NCBI GenBank assembly: GCA_030220185.1
Contig: JASPKZ010003438.1
Location: 1 to 64,000 of the forward strand
DNA length: 64,000 bases
Reading direction: 5' to 3'
From: Diploptera punctata
Lineage: Eukaryota > Arthropoda > Insecta > Blattodea > Blaberidae
A program made the translations under genes and the position numbers. This document shows, in pieces, positions 39,910 through 51,719 of the stretch. Under the pieces are notes generated by a model that saw nothing but the letters and a program-made list of their open reading frames with translations, was not told the DNA's origin and did not search any database. Positions within the stretch are counted from its first letter, which is position 1. Each line of letters opens with the position of its first letter.

Positions 39910-41697
39910 AACTAAGATATGCCCATACTATTATTACACAATCTATGTCCAACTCAGCTGACATGTGGAAAAATTTAAAATCAATAGGCCTCTGTCAAAA
40001 TAAACTACAGGTAGAAACAGCTGACCTACCACTAGATGAGTTGAATGACCATTTTACCCGCCTCCCTTCTGACAACACCTCACAACACAAACAACAGACA
40101 ATAGATGAACTATGTCATATTCCCAACCTACCCGAGACAAATTCTTTTTTTCCTATATCTCACCTGATGACGCCAAAAGAGCAGTATTACGTATTAAATC
40201 TAAAGCACAAGGAATAGACAATATAACAATAACTCTCCTGCAAAAAATAATAGACATTATTCTCCCAACAATAACCCACATTTTTAATGCCTCTATAATG
40301 ACCGGGACCTATCCCAGACTCTGGAAAATGGCTCTAGTTCGTCCTACACCGAAATCAAACACTCCCACAACACTCGATGATTACAGACCAATTAGTATTC
40401 TTCCCTGTTTATCTAAAGCACTGGAACACATAATACACTCACAGTTAACAGACTACCTCACCACACACGACTTACTTGATGAACATCAGTCTGGTTTTAG
40501 AACAGGACATCACATAAGTACTGCACTACTTGACATTGTAGAGGACATAAGAGACTCAATGGACAAAAGCAAACTCACCGCAATAGTCCTACTCGACTAC
40601 AGCAAAGCCTTTGACACAGTAGATATAGACTTAATGCTAGCGAGACTAAAGACACTACATCTGTCGGAAAACTGCCTTGATTGGTTTGCATCTTACCTCA
40701 CTAATCGTCAGCAATCAGTTTCTGTTAATAATCGCATTTCTTCCTGGCGCTTGGTGAGGAAAGGGGTACCTCAAGGCGGCGTCCTCGCTCCTCTTCTCTT
40801 CTCGATTTATATTAATGACGTGACCAAGAAACTACAAAACTGCAAGCATCATCTTTACGCCGACGACCTACAGATTTACACACACTTTAGGCCTGACGAA
40901 ATTAATGAATATATTGGCAAAGTAAACACTGACCTCAGGCATATATCTTTATGGTCCAGACAATATGGGCTGAAACTAAATGTAAACAAAACGCAAGCAA
41001 TAATTATCGGACATCCCAGGCTATTACACCTCATAAATAATGGCAATATGCCGGCTGTCATATTAGATAATGAACAAATTCCTTATACCGACGTCGTTAA
41101 AAACTTGGGATTTTACTTAGATTCTAATTTAAAATGGCATGAGCAAGTAAAACAAACATCTAAAAGGATCTTCTCCATAATGCATTCCTAAAGCGACTTA
41201 AACATTTTCTTCCTACAACTCTTAAAAGAATTTTAATCCAAACTTTAGTGATGCCGCATTTTGACTACTGTGACGTTCTACTAACTGACATAAGTGACGG
41301 ATTATCGGACAAACTGCAGCGTGTCCATAATATGTGTATCAGATTCATATTTAATGTTCGAAAATACGATCACATTTCTCCATTATTCCACGAATTGTCA
41401 TGGCTACATCTAAAAGAGAGAAGAAAATTGCACTGTCTAAATCTCCTATTTAAGATCCTACATACCTCGATTCCTAATTATTTATCATCCCGTTTCCAGT
41501 ATCTATCCTCAAACCATAACTTAAACACAAGATCACAGCATAGTCTCTTACTTAATATACCGCAACATAGGACATCACATCACTCCATGTCATATACCAT
41601 CTCCACTTCTCGCAACTGGAATTCCCTACCACAAGAAATTAGGGGCTGCCGGACATTGGCATCTTTTAAAAGAAATCTAAATTTATATTTGCTCTAA
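39910..41697 (+). pseudogene. CR1/L2-like reverse transcriptase, two frameshifts
   Basis: The largest frame (40112-41191) contains DDYRPISILPCLSKALEH (motif 1-2), LLDYSKAFDTVDIDLML (motif A, D), RKGVPQGGVLAPLLFSIYIN (motif B) and HHLYADDLQIYTH (motif C, catalytic ADD). LNVNKTQAIIIG and NLGFYLDSNLKWHEQV follow. A shift near 40150 separates the preceding linker (39918 on), and another near 41190 separates the C-terminal part (41248-41697: LQRVHNMCIRFIF, LHLKERRKLHCLNLLFKILH). YADDLQ is typical of this LINE group. The endonuclease is missing. Confidence 0.85.
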
Positions 41698-42064
41698 ACT
41701 CGACTTCATTATTATCCAGTGTAAGATATATATATTAATTGGTGTTTCCCGTATAATGTATCATATTTATATTATTATTATTATCATTATTATTATTATT
41801 ACTATTATTATTATTATCATTATTATTATTATTACTATTATTATTATTATCGTATCATTATGTTATTTACCTATAAAATGTTGTTTGTACATGACATTTA
41901 CATTGCTACATTTATTGTATCTTTAACTGTTTATAATTAGTATAGTGTATATCTATATTTGTCAAATATTTATTTGTATTTGTGCTGGTTGAGTGGAAGA
42001 GAGGGCCTTATGGCGTTAACTCTGCCAGAATAAATAAAGTATTATTATTATTATTATTATTATT
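39910..42064 (+). mobile_element. 5'-truncated CR1/L2-like LINE with ATT-repeat tail
   Basis: AATGCAA at 39903-39909 and 42065-42071 is a 7-bp target duplication in mariner coding sequence. The insert has a reverse transcriptase and a C-terminal extension. It ends in AATAAA-like sequence and (ATT)n at 42036-42064, a microsatellite tail common in the CR1/L2 group. A (TTATTA)n tract also lies in its 3' UTR at 41768-41850. Confidence 0.85.
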
Positions 42065-42384
42065 AATGCAACAATTAGGTTTCTGGAAAAGACACCAATG
42101 AAATTAATGTCTCATTCAGTCTACAGTCCATACCTGTTCCTGAACATGAAGAACTGCATGCACGAATACCAATTTCTTAGCCCAGAAGATGCTTAGTTTA
42201 ATGTGTGAGATGGAGTGGCGTGGCTGTGGTTCCAGAGGATACAACAGTGTATAGAATGTGCTGGAGAGTACTTTTAAAAGATTTTATAGGTATGGAAACT
42301 CTACTATGGCCCATTGTTGTACATCTCAAAACTTATCTAGTGACCCTCGTACACTGACAATTGTGCTATCCAGGCTTCCCTGTT

Positions 42385-42800
42385 GAAACACAATTTTTTT
42401 TTTCTCTCTCTTAACTTTATAAAAGTATTAACAAGTCAAGTGGTGGTTTTATTTTAAATAATCACCACTCAAAGTGGCAATGAGGAAGTTTCTTTGCAAG
42501 TCCAGCCCTAAATGATGTAGCTTGTTGAGGGGGTGAAATGGCATTATTTGTGTTCTGGACTGTTGTAAGGTATTTTTTTACATTTTCCTTCAATTTTCAC
42601 ATTGTTGTGTGTTGTTGGAAACATTTAGTTAAATTTTCTATTATATAGCGTTTGGAATTCATGATGGGAAAAGATAAGCTTTTGATATTGATTTAATTAA
42701 AAACATTTCTTATATTATGAAATTAGTGACAGTAATGCAAGTGTTTTTCAAGATATGGCTCCGCTTATAACAAACGTAATAATATAAGTTAAGTTGAGGA
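42385..42800. other. No feature seen
   Basis: This is AT-rich sequence without a recognisable repeat or frame. Confidence 0.45.
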
Positions 42801-42822
42801 CATTGTTAGATCAGATCGGGGA

Positions 42823-43011
42823 ATGATGCAGGAACAAGTTCCATTTGGAGTAATAAACGGATTAAAAAAGTCTAGATTTCAATATTATCCTTATCCGGGG
42901 ATTCAGATACTTGTAGAAAGCCCAAAAGACCCTTTAGAAATTTTTGAACAACATATTACGAGTCACTTGGTAGAGACAATTGAAATAGAAACAAATAGGT
43001 ACGCAGAATAA
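42823..43011 (+). pseudogene. Possible piggyBac-like transposase fragment
   Basis: The 62-codon frame ends PKDPLEIFEQHITSHLVETI and EIETNRYAE. That resembles the conserved FE..IT..L...I..ETNRYAEQ region of piggyBac-type transposases, just before the catalytic core. There are no ends or catalytic residues. The assignment is from short similarity only. Confidence 0.45.
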
Positions 43012-43019
43012 TTTTAACA

Positions 43020-44270
43020 ACATCAAATTGAAATGTAGAATAACAGAATGGAGGAGCAGAGTAAATACTACCAAAAACATTTAGACATTTCTCTTATATT
43101 ATTTATCTCGATGCATTTATTGCATATAGAAAATTTGGTGAAACACACAAATTTACAATTTTAAATGAAGTTGATAGAGATTTTACATCATGAATACAAG
43201 AAACATGACAGAAAACCAGCTGGAACACCACAAAAAAATTTCCTGATTGTACTAGGATAAAAGCACCCATCATATATAAAGCCACACCCTCTAATGATAA
43301 TCGAGCTGGAAGTATTTGCTACAAAATAGCTTAGAAAGGGGAGAATAAAAACTGCAAAGTAGCAATGTGTGCAGCTGTGTGTTTAGAGCGATATCGTACA
43401 GTAATTGACTATTGAAAACTTAGACATAAACATCACTGTTTCTGTAAATTGAATACCTCATTGCTAAAACTGTAAGTATATGTGTAATACAGTGTTCTTT
43501 TTTCTTAATCTTTAACCTTTATTAATTTTAAAAACTTTGTATTTCGTGCATTTTTTTGCATCAGTATTCGTATATACAATATGTACAGTATTCGTATATA
43601 CAAATGCGGTAAGAATAATACTTTGTCCTATTTTACTGTTGCTAAAATATTTTATTTTAGCTTACTCAGTTTTTTAAATTTACAGAAATTGCTTACAAAA
43701 CATTGCTTAGTTTACACACACTATATTTAACATAACCATCAAAATGTCTTTCACCCTCTAAAAACACTCCCTTGTAAAATCTGGCAAACTAAGCTGCTTG
43801 ACTCTTCAAAACAAGATTGAAAGATGCCACATGGTCAAGGTTATTTACAATTCTTTTGTGAATCATTAGTAATCAAAAATTGTCTGGAAGAGTGGAATAT
43901 AGCACACACATTACTTATGAAGTCTACAGAAACATATAAAGGGAGAAAAAACTGAGATTTTGTAGAAAGAATGGATACTATTTCATTACATTATTGCTAA
44001 CAAAACATTTATTCTTTACACACTAAAATTCGCTGCATTATATTAAAATTATTACCCTATTGAATGATTTTTATTGCTTCCGATTTGGATAAAAATTGAT
44101 AGAAATATTGTAATTGAGAGACTGTGAAGTAATAGCTGAACTAAGGAGATTAAACGTCCGAGCCTTAGAAATTAAAGTGCCGCAACACCTGTGACGAGAT
44201 ATTTTGTCATTGCCACCATCATAAAGTCTTCTTGAATTAGAAACAACCCAATTGCATTGTGAATGAAAAT
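43020..44270. other. No clear feature; short local duplication
   Basis: There is no gene or known repeat. The phrase CAGTATTCGTATATACAA occurs twice between 43561 and 43605 as a small tandem duplication. Confidence 0.45.
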
Positions 44271-44282
44271 TCACACTATCGG

Positions 44283-44410
44283 AAAAACAGGGTTATATAA
44301 GAGAGAGAAAAATTTCTGTTTGAACAGGGAGGCCTGGATAAGAACAATGGTCAGTGTACTGGTACATACAAAACCAGAGATCTTGAGTTCAGGCAGAAAA
44401 TTTCTGTTCA
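44283..44410 (+). repeat. Decayed family-2 tRNA-like repeat
   Basis: GGCCTGGATAAGAACAATGG and GAGTTCAGGCAGAAAATTTC resemble the ends of the family-2 head, with AGAGAGAAAAATTT before it. The B box is degenerate. Confidence 0.45.
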
Positions 44411-44719
44411 AGAAAATTGTTACACTTTATTTTGATAATAATGACAATGTCTTTTTTTTAATATCCTAAGTAATTGTCTTTTGGTACTTGAATTAAATAA
44501 ATAGTTTTCTTTATATTGTTTGTATTGGAACATATTTTGTATTTCAAATTTGTTATTGTGGTTACAGGTAATAAGTAGTTTTTAAGAATTATGATTTAAA
44601 GGCATCTGATGTTAGCTTACTGTTAGCACTGGGGGATGTGGAAGGTAGTCTTAATATATTTTTATAATAGTCTACATGAAAATGCAAAAATATTAGTAAT
44701 GTTGGATAAATAGGATCAC

Positions 44720-44915
44720 AGGAAACTGCAATGGGCAGGATATGTGGCACAAACCAGAAGGAAAATGCCAAGAATGAAGTGGGTAAATAACATTAACCAT
44801 GATTTGATGGAAGTAGATTATATAGCAGATGATTGGAAAACACTAGCTCGGGATAGGTTTGTATGGAGAGGTTTTGTCCATGCAGCCATAAACCCATGGG
44901 TTCAATAATGCCAGT
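44720..44915 (+). mobile_element. RTE LINE 3' remnant
   Basis: The reading AGYVAQTRRKMPRMKWVNNI, then NHDLMEVDYIADDWKTLARD matches the RTE C-terminus (GRPRMRWENNINYDLREVDY). It ends near AATGCCAGTTAGTTAATTAG. This is a short old copy. Confidence 0.7.
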
Positions 44916-45683
44916 TAGTTAATTAGATACAATTATTTCCAATAGCAGTACTTTTGGCATAAAAAGCTGTTTATATCTGAAAATTCATACTTTTTTTTTT
45001 TCCCCAAGTCCAGCAATAAGCTAAACAGTTTTCCTCTTTTGAAATTTTAAAAAATCTAAATATGGGAGAAATTTTGATTATTCTCCTACTAAGGTCTCAG
45101 TATTTCAGTTTTATGCCTCTCATCACTGAGATCTTGAGTTCTCATCTTGGTCACTCCTTGTGATGGACAAAACAGAATTTGTGCAGGATTTTCTTGGTGT
45201 TTATCTCATATTTCCCTGCCACAATTTTCTTTCCACCATTTCTCCACACTCATCTAATTAATTTTATTTCATTTTATTTTATTTCATCTGCCCCTGTGAT
45301 GGTACATCAGGCATCCTTGTTATTCAGTGACCTCCAATGTAACAGGGCTTCTTCACATCTCAATCCCTTGACTCAACCCTGTGTTGGACATGAGTTGAGG
45401 TTTTCCTTTTTGTTTCAGTTTAGATAGATATTAAAAACCATATCATGTTGGCCAACATAAAAATATATTGTGGCAAGTGGAAATATATGTATGCTACATT
45501 TTGTTTATTTATATTTTGTATTTGTGTAGAGAGCAGTTTCACCAAGTCGTTAAAGATTTCATTCTTTTGTATTTTAATCTCAATTGTTCATATTATGTCT
45601 CTGCTTCAGTAAACTCCACTTGTAATTTAATTGCATATTTCAATGCTTTGTTCTGTATTTTAATTTTGTGATGTGGATGTTTC

Positions 45684-46520
45684 ATGAATGGTATTAATAA
45701 GCTGTTGGTTTATGCTGATGATGTAGTACTACTGGCCGATAGCGAGGAGATACTAAAGGACAACACGCACACACTATTGAGTAACACTAAGAAATTAGGA
45801 CTGGAAGTAAATATCAATAAAACTAAATATATGGTCACACGTAGAAATACATTATATAATGGAAATGGACAGCTAATGACAAATGAGGGAAATTTTAAGG
45901 AATTGGCTGAATTCAAATACCTAGGAACAATAATCACAAATAGGAATGAGATGCACAAAGAAATTAAACATAGGCTCAATTCTGGAAATGCATGCTATTA
46001 TGCATTGCAGAGACTTTTGATGTCCCAACTCCTTTCAAAAAACGTTAAGCTGAAAATATATAAAACTATTATTCTACCAGTTATATTATATGGGTGCAAA
46101 ACATGGACTCTTACTTTAAGGGAGGAAAGAAGATTACGAGTATTTGAGAATAAAGTTCTTAGGAAAATTTTTGGACCAAAGAGAGATGAACAGACAGGTG
46201 AATGGAGAAGACTACATAACAATGAACTACAACACGGTCTTTATAGGAAGCCAGATATAATAAGAACAGTTAAGTCCCGTAGACTGCGATGGGCAGGACA
46301 TGTTGCACGTATGGGGAATGAAAGACGTGCATGGAAACTTCTTGTAGAAAAGCCAGAAGGAAAACGCCCAGTTGGTAGACCAAGAATGAGGTGGGAGAAC
46401 AACATTAACTATGATTTGAGGGAAGTAGATTATACAGGGAATGATTGGAAAGCATTAGCTCAGGATAGGGATGTATGGAGAGCTTATGTCCGTGCGGCCA
46501 TGAACCTACGGGTTCGATAG
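45684..46520 (+). CDS. RTE reverse transcriptase C-terminal part, 278 codons open
   Basis: The frame starts by chance at an ATG overlapping the target duplication. It runs INKLLVYADDVVLLADSEEI (catalytic ADD), LEVNINKTKYMV, FKYLGTIITNRNEMHKEIKH, VILYGCKTWTL, RLRWAGHVARMGNE and GRPRMRWENN, ending NLRVR. It is nearly identical to 16113-16950 on the other strand. It lacks the endonuclease and the first half of RT, so any product would be inactive. Confidence 0.8.
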   Translation: MNGINKLLVYADDVVLLADSEEILKDNTHTLLSNTKKLGLEVNINKTKYMVTRRNTLYNGNGQLMTNEGNFKELAEFKYLGTIITNRNEMHKEIKHRLNSGNACYYALQRLLMSQLLSKNVKLKIYKTIILPVILYGCKTWTLTLREERRLRVFENKVLRKIFGPKRDEQTGEWRRLHNNELQHGLYRKPDIIRTVKSRRLRWAGHVARMGNERRAWKLLVEKPEGKRPVGRPRMRWENNINYDLREVDYTGNDWKALAQDRDVWRAYVRAAMNLRVR

Positions 46521-46549
46521 TGCCAGTGAGTAAGTAAGTAAGTAAGTAA
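45689..46549 (+). mobile_element. 5'-truncated RTE LINE with 14-bp target duplication
   Basis: GGATGTTTCATGAA at 45675-45688 and 46550-46563 flanks the insert. The 3' end is a (GTAA)n tail at 46527-46549. Only the RT motif C onward remains. The open frame and clean duplication suggest a young insertion. Confidence 0.9.
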
Positions 46550-46700
46550 GGATGTTTCATGAAGGTCTCCCATTCATTATAATAATGCTGGCATTCACTT
46601 TGGAAGGAATTATGATAAATCCAAGCCCTGGGGTTGAATGTAAATATTGTGCTTTTCCAAATTATCATCTTGTTCAGTGAAAATGGAGTAAAAAGAACAT

Positions 46701-46839
46701 TGACGATTTTATTATTAATTTAACACTTCTCATTGAAGGATAAATTATATTTGAAGAGAAAAATTTTCGCCTAGACCGGGACTCGAACCCGGCGCCGGGT
46801 TCGAGTCCCGGTCTAGGCGAAAATTTTTCTCTTCAAAAA
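46701..46839. mobile_element. 139-bp tRNA-like palindrome with 12-bp target duplication
   Basis: TAAAAAGAACAT at 46689-46700 and 46840-46851 brackets the insert. Positions about 46752-46837 form a perfect inverted repeat with 42-43 bp arms. Each arm is the T arm and tail of a family-1 tRNA-like head (GAGTCCCGGTCTAGGCG and AAAATTTTTCTCTTCAA). The D and anticodon parts and spacer are missing. Confidence 0.9.
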
Positions 46840-47239
46840 TAAAAAGAACATGTTCACAAAAATGACACATTTGGTGAACCAAGTTTGACTGAGCAATTAT
46901 CCTGGCTCAGTTAAGAATTCTTTTCAGCTTGCTGTTATTTTGTGAGATTGAATATGCAAAGCATTGAATGGTTTAATCAAGATATTAAAAAAATTAGTAG
47001 AAGAAAAAAAGAAAGCACGGATGAAATGGTTATCAGATCACTCAACAACATCTCGAAATGAATATATCACTTTAAAACATAAAACAAAGGCGGAAGTGAG
47101 AAAATGAGTACTGGGATAATATATGCTCGAATATAGATCATTCGATTGGATATGCTAGATCCAAAGAAGCTTGGAAAAACATTGCAAAATATCAGGAAAT
47201 CAGAAAGAAAGAAGATAAATATTCAGTTGATATGACCAT

Positions 47240-48140
47240 CAGAATGGATGCAACATTATAAAGGTTTACTTCAAGAAAATAGAAATGAGTTTCAACTTCA
47301 AGATACGGATGTAGAATATAAATCTGACACTCCAGAGATAACAGAAGATGAAGTAAAAAGAGCTTTGAAAGAGGCAAAAAATGGGAGAGCACCAGGACCA
47401 GGAAATATTCAGACGGAACTCCTAAAACATGGAGGAGATATTTTAGTATATTTTTAACAAAACTTTTTAATAAAATTGAAATTGGAGACGATATCCCAGA
47501 AGACTAGAATTTATCGTACATTACTCCTATTTTTAAAAAAGGTGATAAAAAACTGTGTTCCAATTATAGAGGTATAAGCGTTATACCTTCAACAGCTAGG
47601 ATTTTTAGTAAAATTATAAATTTTAAACTTAAGGAGATAAAAGATAACTTAAGAGAAGAACATGTAGAGTGGAAGATCATGTATTGATAATATTTTCTGT
47701 ATTAGACAATTACAAGAGAAAATCCTAGCAAAAAAATAAAGAACTATATATGACCTTTATTGATTTAGAGATGGCATATGATAGTGTACCTCGACAATTG
47801 TTATGGATGGCAATGAGAAATATGAATATCTGTGATAAATGGATTAATATTGTTACGAGGATCTATAATAATACAAAAGCTAAAGTAAAAATACAGAATA
47901 ATTTAACAGAGGAATTCACAGTGAATAAAGGCCTTAAGCAGGGATGCAGTTTGTCACCAATTCCTTTTAACATTTATTTAGACCAGGCTCTTAACTTATG
48001 GTATAAAAAATGGGTATTCCTATAGGAGGAAAAGTACTGCATTCATTGTTGTTTGCAGATGATCAAATAATTTTTGCAGGGGATGAAGATGATATGAAAT
48101 ATATGATCAATAAATTAATGGAAGAATATAAAAAAATGGG
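47240..48140 (+). pseudogene. LINE reverse transcriptase, frameshifted
   Basis: The RT motifs are all readable but lie in different frames: motif A FIDLEMAYDSV (47755), motif B GLKQGCSLSPIPF (47935) and motif C LLFADDQIIFAG (48050). Thumb sequence (INLQKTEYICLG, then LSYGSETWSL) continues after the SINE at about 48475. At least four frame changes or stops are present. Confidence 0.75.
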
Positions 48141-48452
48141 TCCACCGCTGTGGTCTTGAGGTAGTGTGCTGCCTTGTCACGTAGCGGGCCCGGGTTCAAT
48201 CCCCGGTTGGGGCAGTTTTTCTGGGTGAGGTTTTTATCGGGGTTTTTCCTCACCTGTAAGACAAATGTCAGGAAAACTTTAAGGCCCAAACGGTCCCCGA
48301 AATCATATGGCCATCATCATCCTTCACCGGTGTGGAAAGCAACGGGAAGCTACCACACCTACAATTCCCTAGTAAAGCTGCAAGCATAGCATGAAAATGC
48401 TATGATTGCAGTGAAGGACCTGCCTTCGGGCAGAATTACTATGGATGGATGG
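48141..48452 (+). mobile_element. tRNA-Asp-like SINE with 13-bp target duplication
   Basis: ATAAAAAAATGGG at 48128-48140 and 48453-48465 flanks the 312-bp insert in LINE coding sequence. The head GGTCTTGAGGTAGTGTGCTG to GGTTCAATCCCCGGTTGGGG resembles tRNA-Asp (loop TTGTCAC, anticodon GTC). The body includes GTGAGGTTTTTATCGGGG and ends GGACCTGCCTTCGGGCAG, then a (GGAT)n tail. Confidence 0.9.
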
Positions 48453-49821
48453 ATAAAAAAATGGGGACTGAATATAAATTTACAGAAAACAGAATATATA
48501 TGTTTGGGAAAGGATGTGGATGACCTCATACTTGAAACAGGGAAAATAAAAAAAATGTGAATTTTTTAAATATCTTTGGTCAATAATTACAAGTTTAGGT
48601 ACCTGTGAGAGAGATGTACAGACTAAAATTGCAATGGCAAAAATGCAACTAAGACATTATATGGAGTAATTTGGAACAAAAATATTACAACAGAAACTAA
48701 CATGAAAATGTATAAGAGCATAATACAGAGTATTTTGTCATATGGAAGCGAAACTTGGTCTTTGATGGAATTACAAAAGAATAAAATTAGAACAGTTGAA
48801 TTTGATTATTTTAGAAGACGCCTCCAAAAAACAAGACAGGATAAAATAAGAAATGAATTCCTTTGGAGAGAAATGAACATCTTTTGTTAAGAGGATTGAA
48901 AATCAAATGCTTAAATTATATGGCCATGTACAAAGAATGGAAAATGAAAGATGGCCAAAAAATATATACCAATGGTCCCCCCCTGGAAGAAATAAAGTGG
49001 CAGACCAAGATGGAAATGGAAAACCTACGTCAGAACAATAATGGAGGATAGGAATTTGGAAGAGGGAGATTGGAATGATAGAGATAAATGGAAACTGAAG
49101 ACGGCAAACCTATAAGTGGGGGAAAGCCGAAGAAGAAGAAGAAGAGTATGCTAAGTTACTGATATTGTACTCACTTTAAGCATGAGTAAAATGTAATTTG
49201 TTAGAAATATACTTAAACACTTTGATCCACCCAGAGGAAGAAGCAGGTCACTGGAATATAGTATCACATTAATGTAACACTTGGTCCATCACCCACAGAA
49301 CTATAAGCTATAGCAACAGCAGTCAAGCACATATTACACAATTTCATAAAGCTGCAAAAAAAAGTTATTAATAAAATCAAAATATGCAATAGAAGCCATA
49401 AACAACTTTACATTTGAAATAACATCCATCTACAAGTCTTCAAAAGTACAAGAAAAAACATTTAGGGCCGGTTGTACGAACTTCAGGTTAACTCCCAAGA
49501 TAGTCATCTGACGCTTAAGGCTAGCAGGAGTACAACGTCAATATGCGTTGTACCACCTGCTTTTAACCGCCAGTTGCGTATACCGGTTTTAACTTAACTT
49601 TTCAGTTATGTTGGTAATGAATTCCAATTTCCCTCCGTATTATGTTGGCTGAATTGGGTATCCGCGCATCATCTTTCTTATGTTTTCTTATTCCCATAGC
49701 AAAAATTCGTCTGCTTTCATTATTTATCCATACTACATCAATGTTTTCAATTCTGATATAATTAATTTTATACTATATTATAGTTTATTTTCAATATTAT
49801 AAATTAGTGTATATGTACGTA

Positions 49822-50168
49822 GTTTTAAATAAATTGGGTTAGTTTCCATTTCGTGTTATTCATTTTAATATTATTTTTATTTCTTTGAAGTTTGTTTAAT
49901 ATTATAACAATTCAATGTAATTAGGCCTACACGTAGTAATAGTTTTGTGAAATATATGTACGGTATAATTCACGCACACACCAAAATTTAAAAAGTCTTA
50001 AATAAATTGGGTTGGTTTCCATTTTCGTGCTATTCATTTTAATATTATTTTATTTCTTTGAAGTTTGTTTAATATTATAACAATTCAATGTAATTAGGCC
50101 TACACGTAGTAATAGTTTTGTGAAATATATGTACGGTATAATACACGCACACACCAAAATTTAAAAAG
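49822..50168. repeat. Two tandem copies of a 173-bp unit
   Basis: TTAAATAAATTGGGTT recurs at 49825 and 49998. The following about 170 bp (AATTAGGCCTACACGTAGTA, TATGTACGGTATAAT and others) are nearly identical in both copies. Confidence 0.85.
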
Positions 50169-50599
50169 TAATGCGATGTTTAATTATATGAAATTCAAAC
50201 TTTCTCATATTTGTTATAAATAGAGAGAGGATTTTATAAAATTTCATGTTTTAAACTATTTGTCAGAGAGCGCTGAGGTTAAGTATCTTTACATTTTATG
50301 ATATGCAGAATCAAATAAGACCAACAAAAAACTTCATATTTCATAATATTTTAACAAAATGTTCATATTTTAGTTGAAAATTTCATACTCCTCATATTTT
50401 TCAACTTTCAAATTCCGATATTTTTTTTCAATAAAAGTTCTAGGAATTCATTAAAATATTTTTGAAATGAATGTATTTGTGTAATTTTTGACAATGTAAT
50501 GTGGTAGACAAGTGAAAATTTATCAGTATCTTTATAAAGCAAATAATTGGATGATGAGTCACAGAGTGTCAAGTTCGATGGAGTTTTTGTCCCCCAGAA

Positions 50600-51000
50600 C
50601 AAGATCATGAGCCTAAATGAATAAGTAGAATAACAATATTGGAATTTTCTGTAGTCAGGTAGCTGTCAGTTCGTTCTTGCTACCTGAGGACAGTCTTTAC
50701 TCTGTGAACAGATTACAGAATTGAAATGTAAGAAACTTGAAGCAGTGCTTTGTGAAATTAGTAACGTTGATGTAGGTTAGGCCAGCATTTTTCTCACTTA
50801 CATCAAAGTATCAAATATAGCATGATACGAGTATCCTCCCATAACATCATGTGATGTTGAGCATAATTTTTCATTCTGCAAAACAATTCTGACAGATAGG
50901 CTGTATAGTTTACTATCACAAAATATTATTGTTCATAGCACAAGTAGACCAAGACTAGACAACTATGCAAGACCTATTTCATATATACAAAAAAACTAAT
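50600..51000 (+). pseudogene. hAT-like transposase C-terminal remnant
   Basis: The plus strand near 50830-50990 reads PITSCDVEHNFSFCKTILTD, RLYSLLSQNIIVH, close to the dimerisation motif of hAT-type transposases (CDVERSFS..K.IL.DRR). The upstream sequence is too decayed to read. Confidence 0.5.
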
Positions 51001-51009
51001 GTTAAAATA

Positions 51010-51425
51010 ATTCTAACTACATTTCACCATGTTTATAGTTCAATATTAAATGTAACTGTAATTGCAAAGAGAGTTCTGAAACAATCCCTAGATTCAATTA
51101 TGGACTAATAACTTTTAACATCTTGTCTCTCCAAATATGACATACTGGAATGGTTTACTTGTATTCTAAATCGTCCAATTTAATGTTATTGTTACATTTG
51201 CATCTACATGAATTTAATATCTTCATGCAATGTAAAGATAGCAATAACCCAAACTATACCGGTACCTACTCTAACTTTGTCAGTGCTATATTTCATGGAA
51301 ACTTGTTAGTTTGGGTTGCAATGTTTTGTTTCTTGCATATGTTTAAATTTCATAATTAAAAATCATTCAATACATTAATTAATTGTATTATATATAAACT
51401 CTCAGATTTGATTTATGAAATAATT
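51010..51425. other. No feature seen
   Basis: AT-rich sequence, without a recognised repeat. Confidence 0.45.
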
Positions 51426-51429
51426 CCAC

Positions 51430-51715
51430 TACAGTCTTGGGAGGCCTTTGGGGTAGTGGCATGTTGAATTTTCCATCTTTCTAGACAAAAGGCACTAGAT
51501 GTCTGCCGGGTTGTCAGATCTGCCTGATGGCTACATTTGTGCCCAGAACATGCATATAGTACTCACTTCCATTAGGATCTGAGTCGATCCCAGGTCTACA
51601 ATGCCATCAGAAGGTCTGGTCCAGCTAAAATCTTGACCATATCAAGACTCGAACTCACGACTTTCCCTGTTTGTACCACGTTTCCTTATACAACTACGCT
51701 ATGGTATGATCCATT
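51430..51715 (-). mobile_element. tRNA-derived SINE, family 4
   Basis: A minus-strand tRNA-like head (B box complement GACTCGAACTCACGACTTTC near 51650) has a body sharing GGCCTTTGGGGTA, TCTAGACAA, GGCACT and GAGTCGA phrases with 63800-64000. Confidence 0.65.
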
Positions 51716-51719
51716 AAAA

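Larger units (their letters stand above)
39036..42349 (+). mobile_element. mariner split by a LINE
   Basis: The ends AGGGTTACTAGATAAGTTTT (39038) and the complement ACTTATCTAGTGACCCT (to about 42347) are inverted repeats beside TA. Transposase remnants occupy 39185-39909 and resume at 42072-42330, with the LINE 39910-42064 between. Confidence 0.8.
46960..49145 (+). mobile_element. LINE (RTE-like), decayed, with nested SINE
   Basis: The plus strand gives pre-RT (EITEDEVKRALKEAKNGRAP), FNKIEIGDDIPED, ITPIFKKGDKKLCSNYRGIS, MTFIDLEMAYDSVPRQLLW, VNKGLKQGCSLSPIPFNIYL and LLFADDQIIFAGDE, then LSYGSETWSL. It ends in (GAA)n near 49128-49145. The Asp-like SINE at 48141-48452 interrupts it. Confidence 0.8.
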
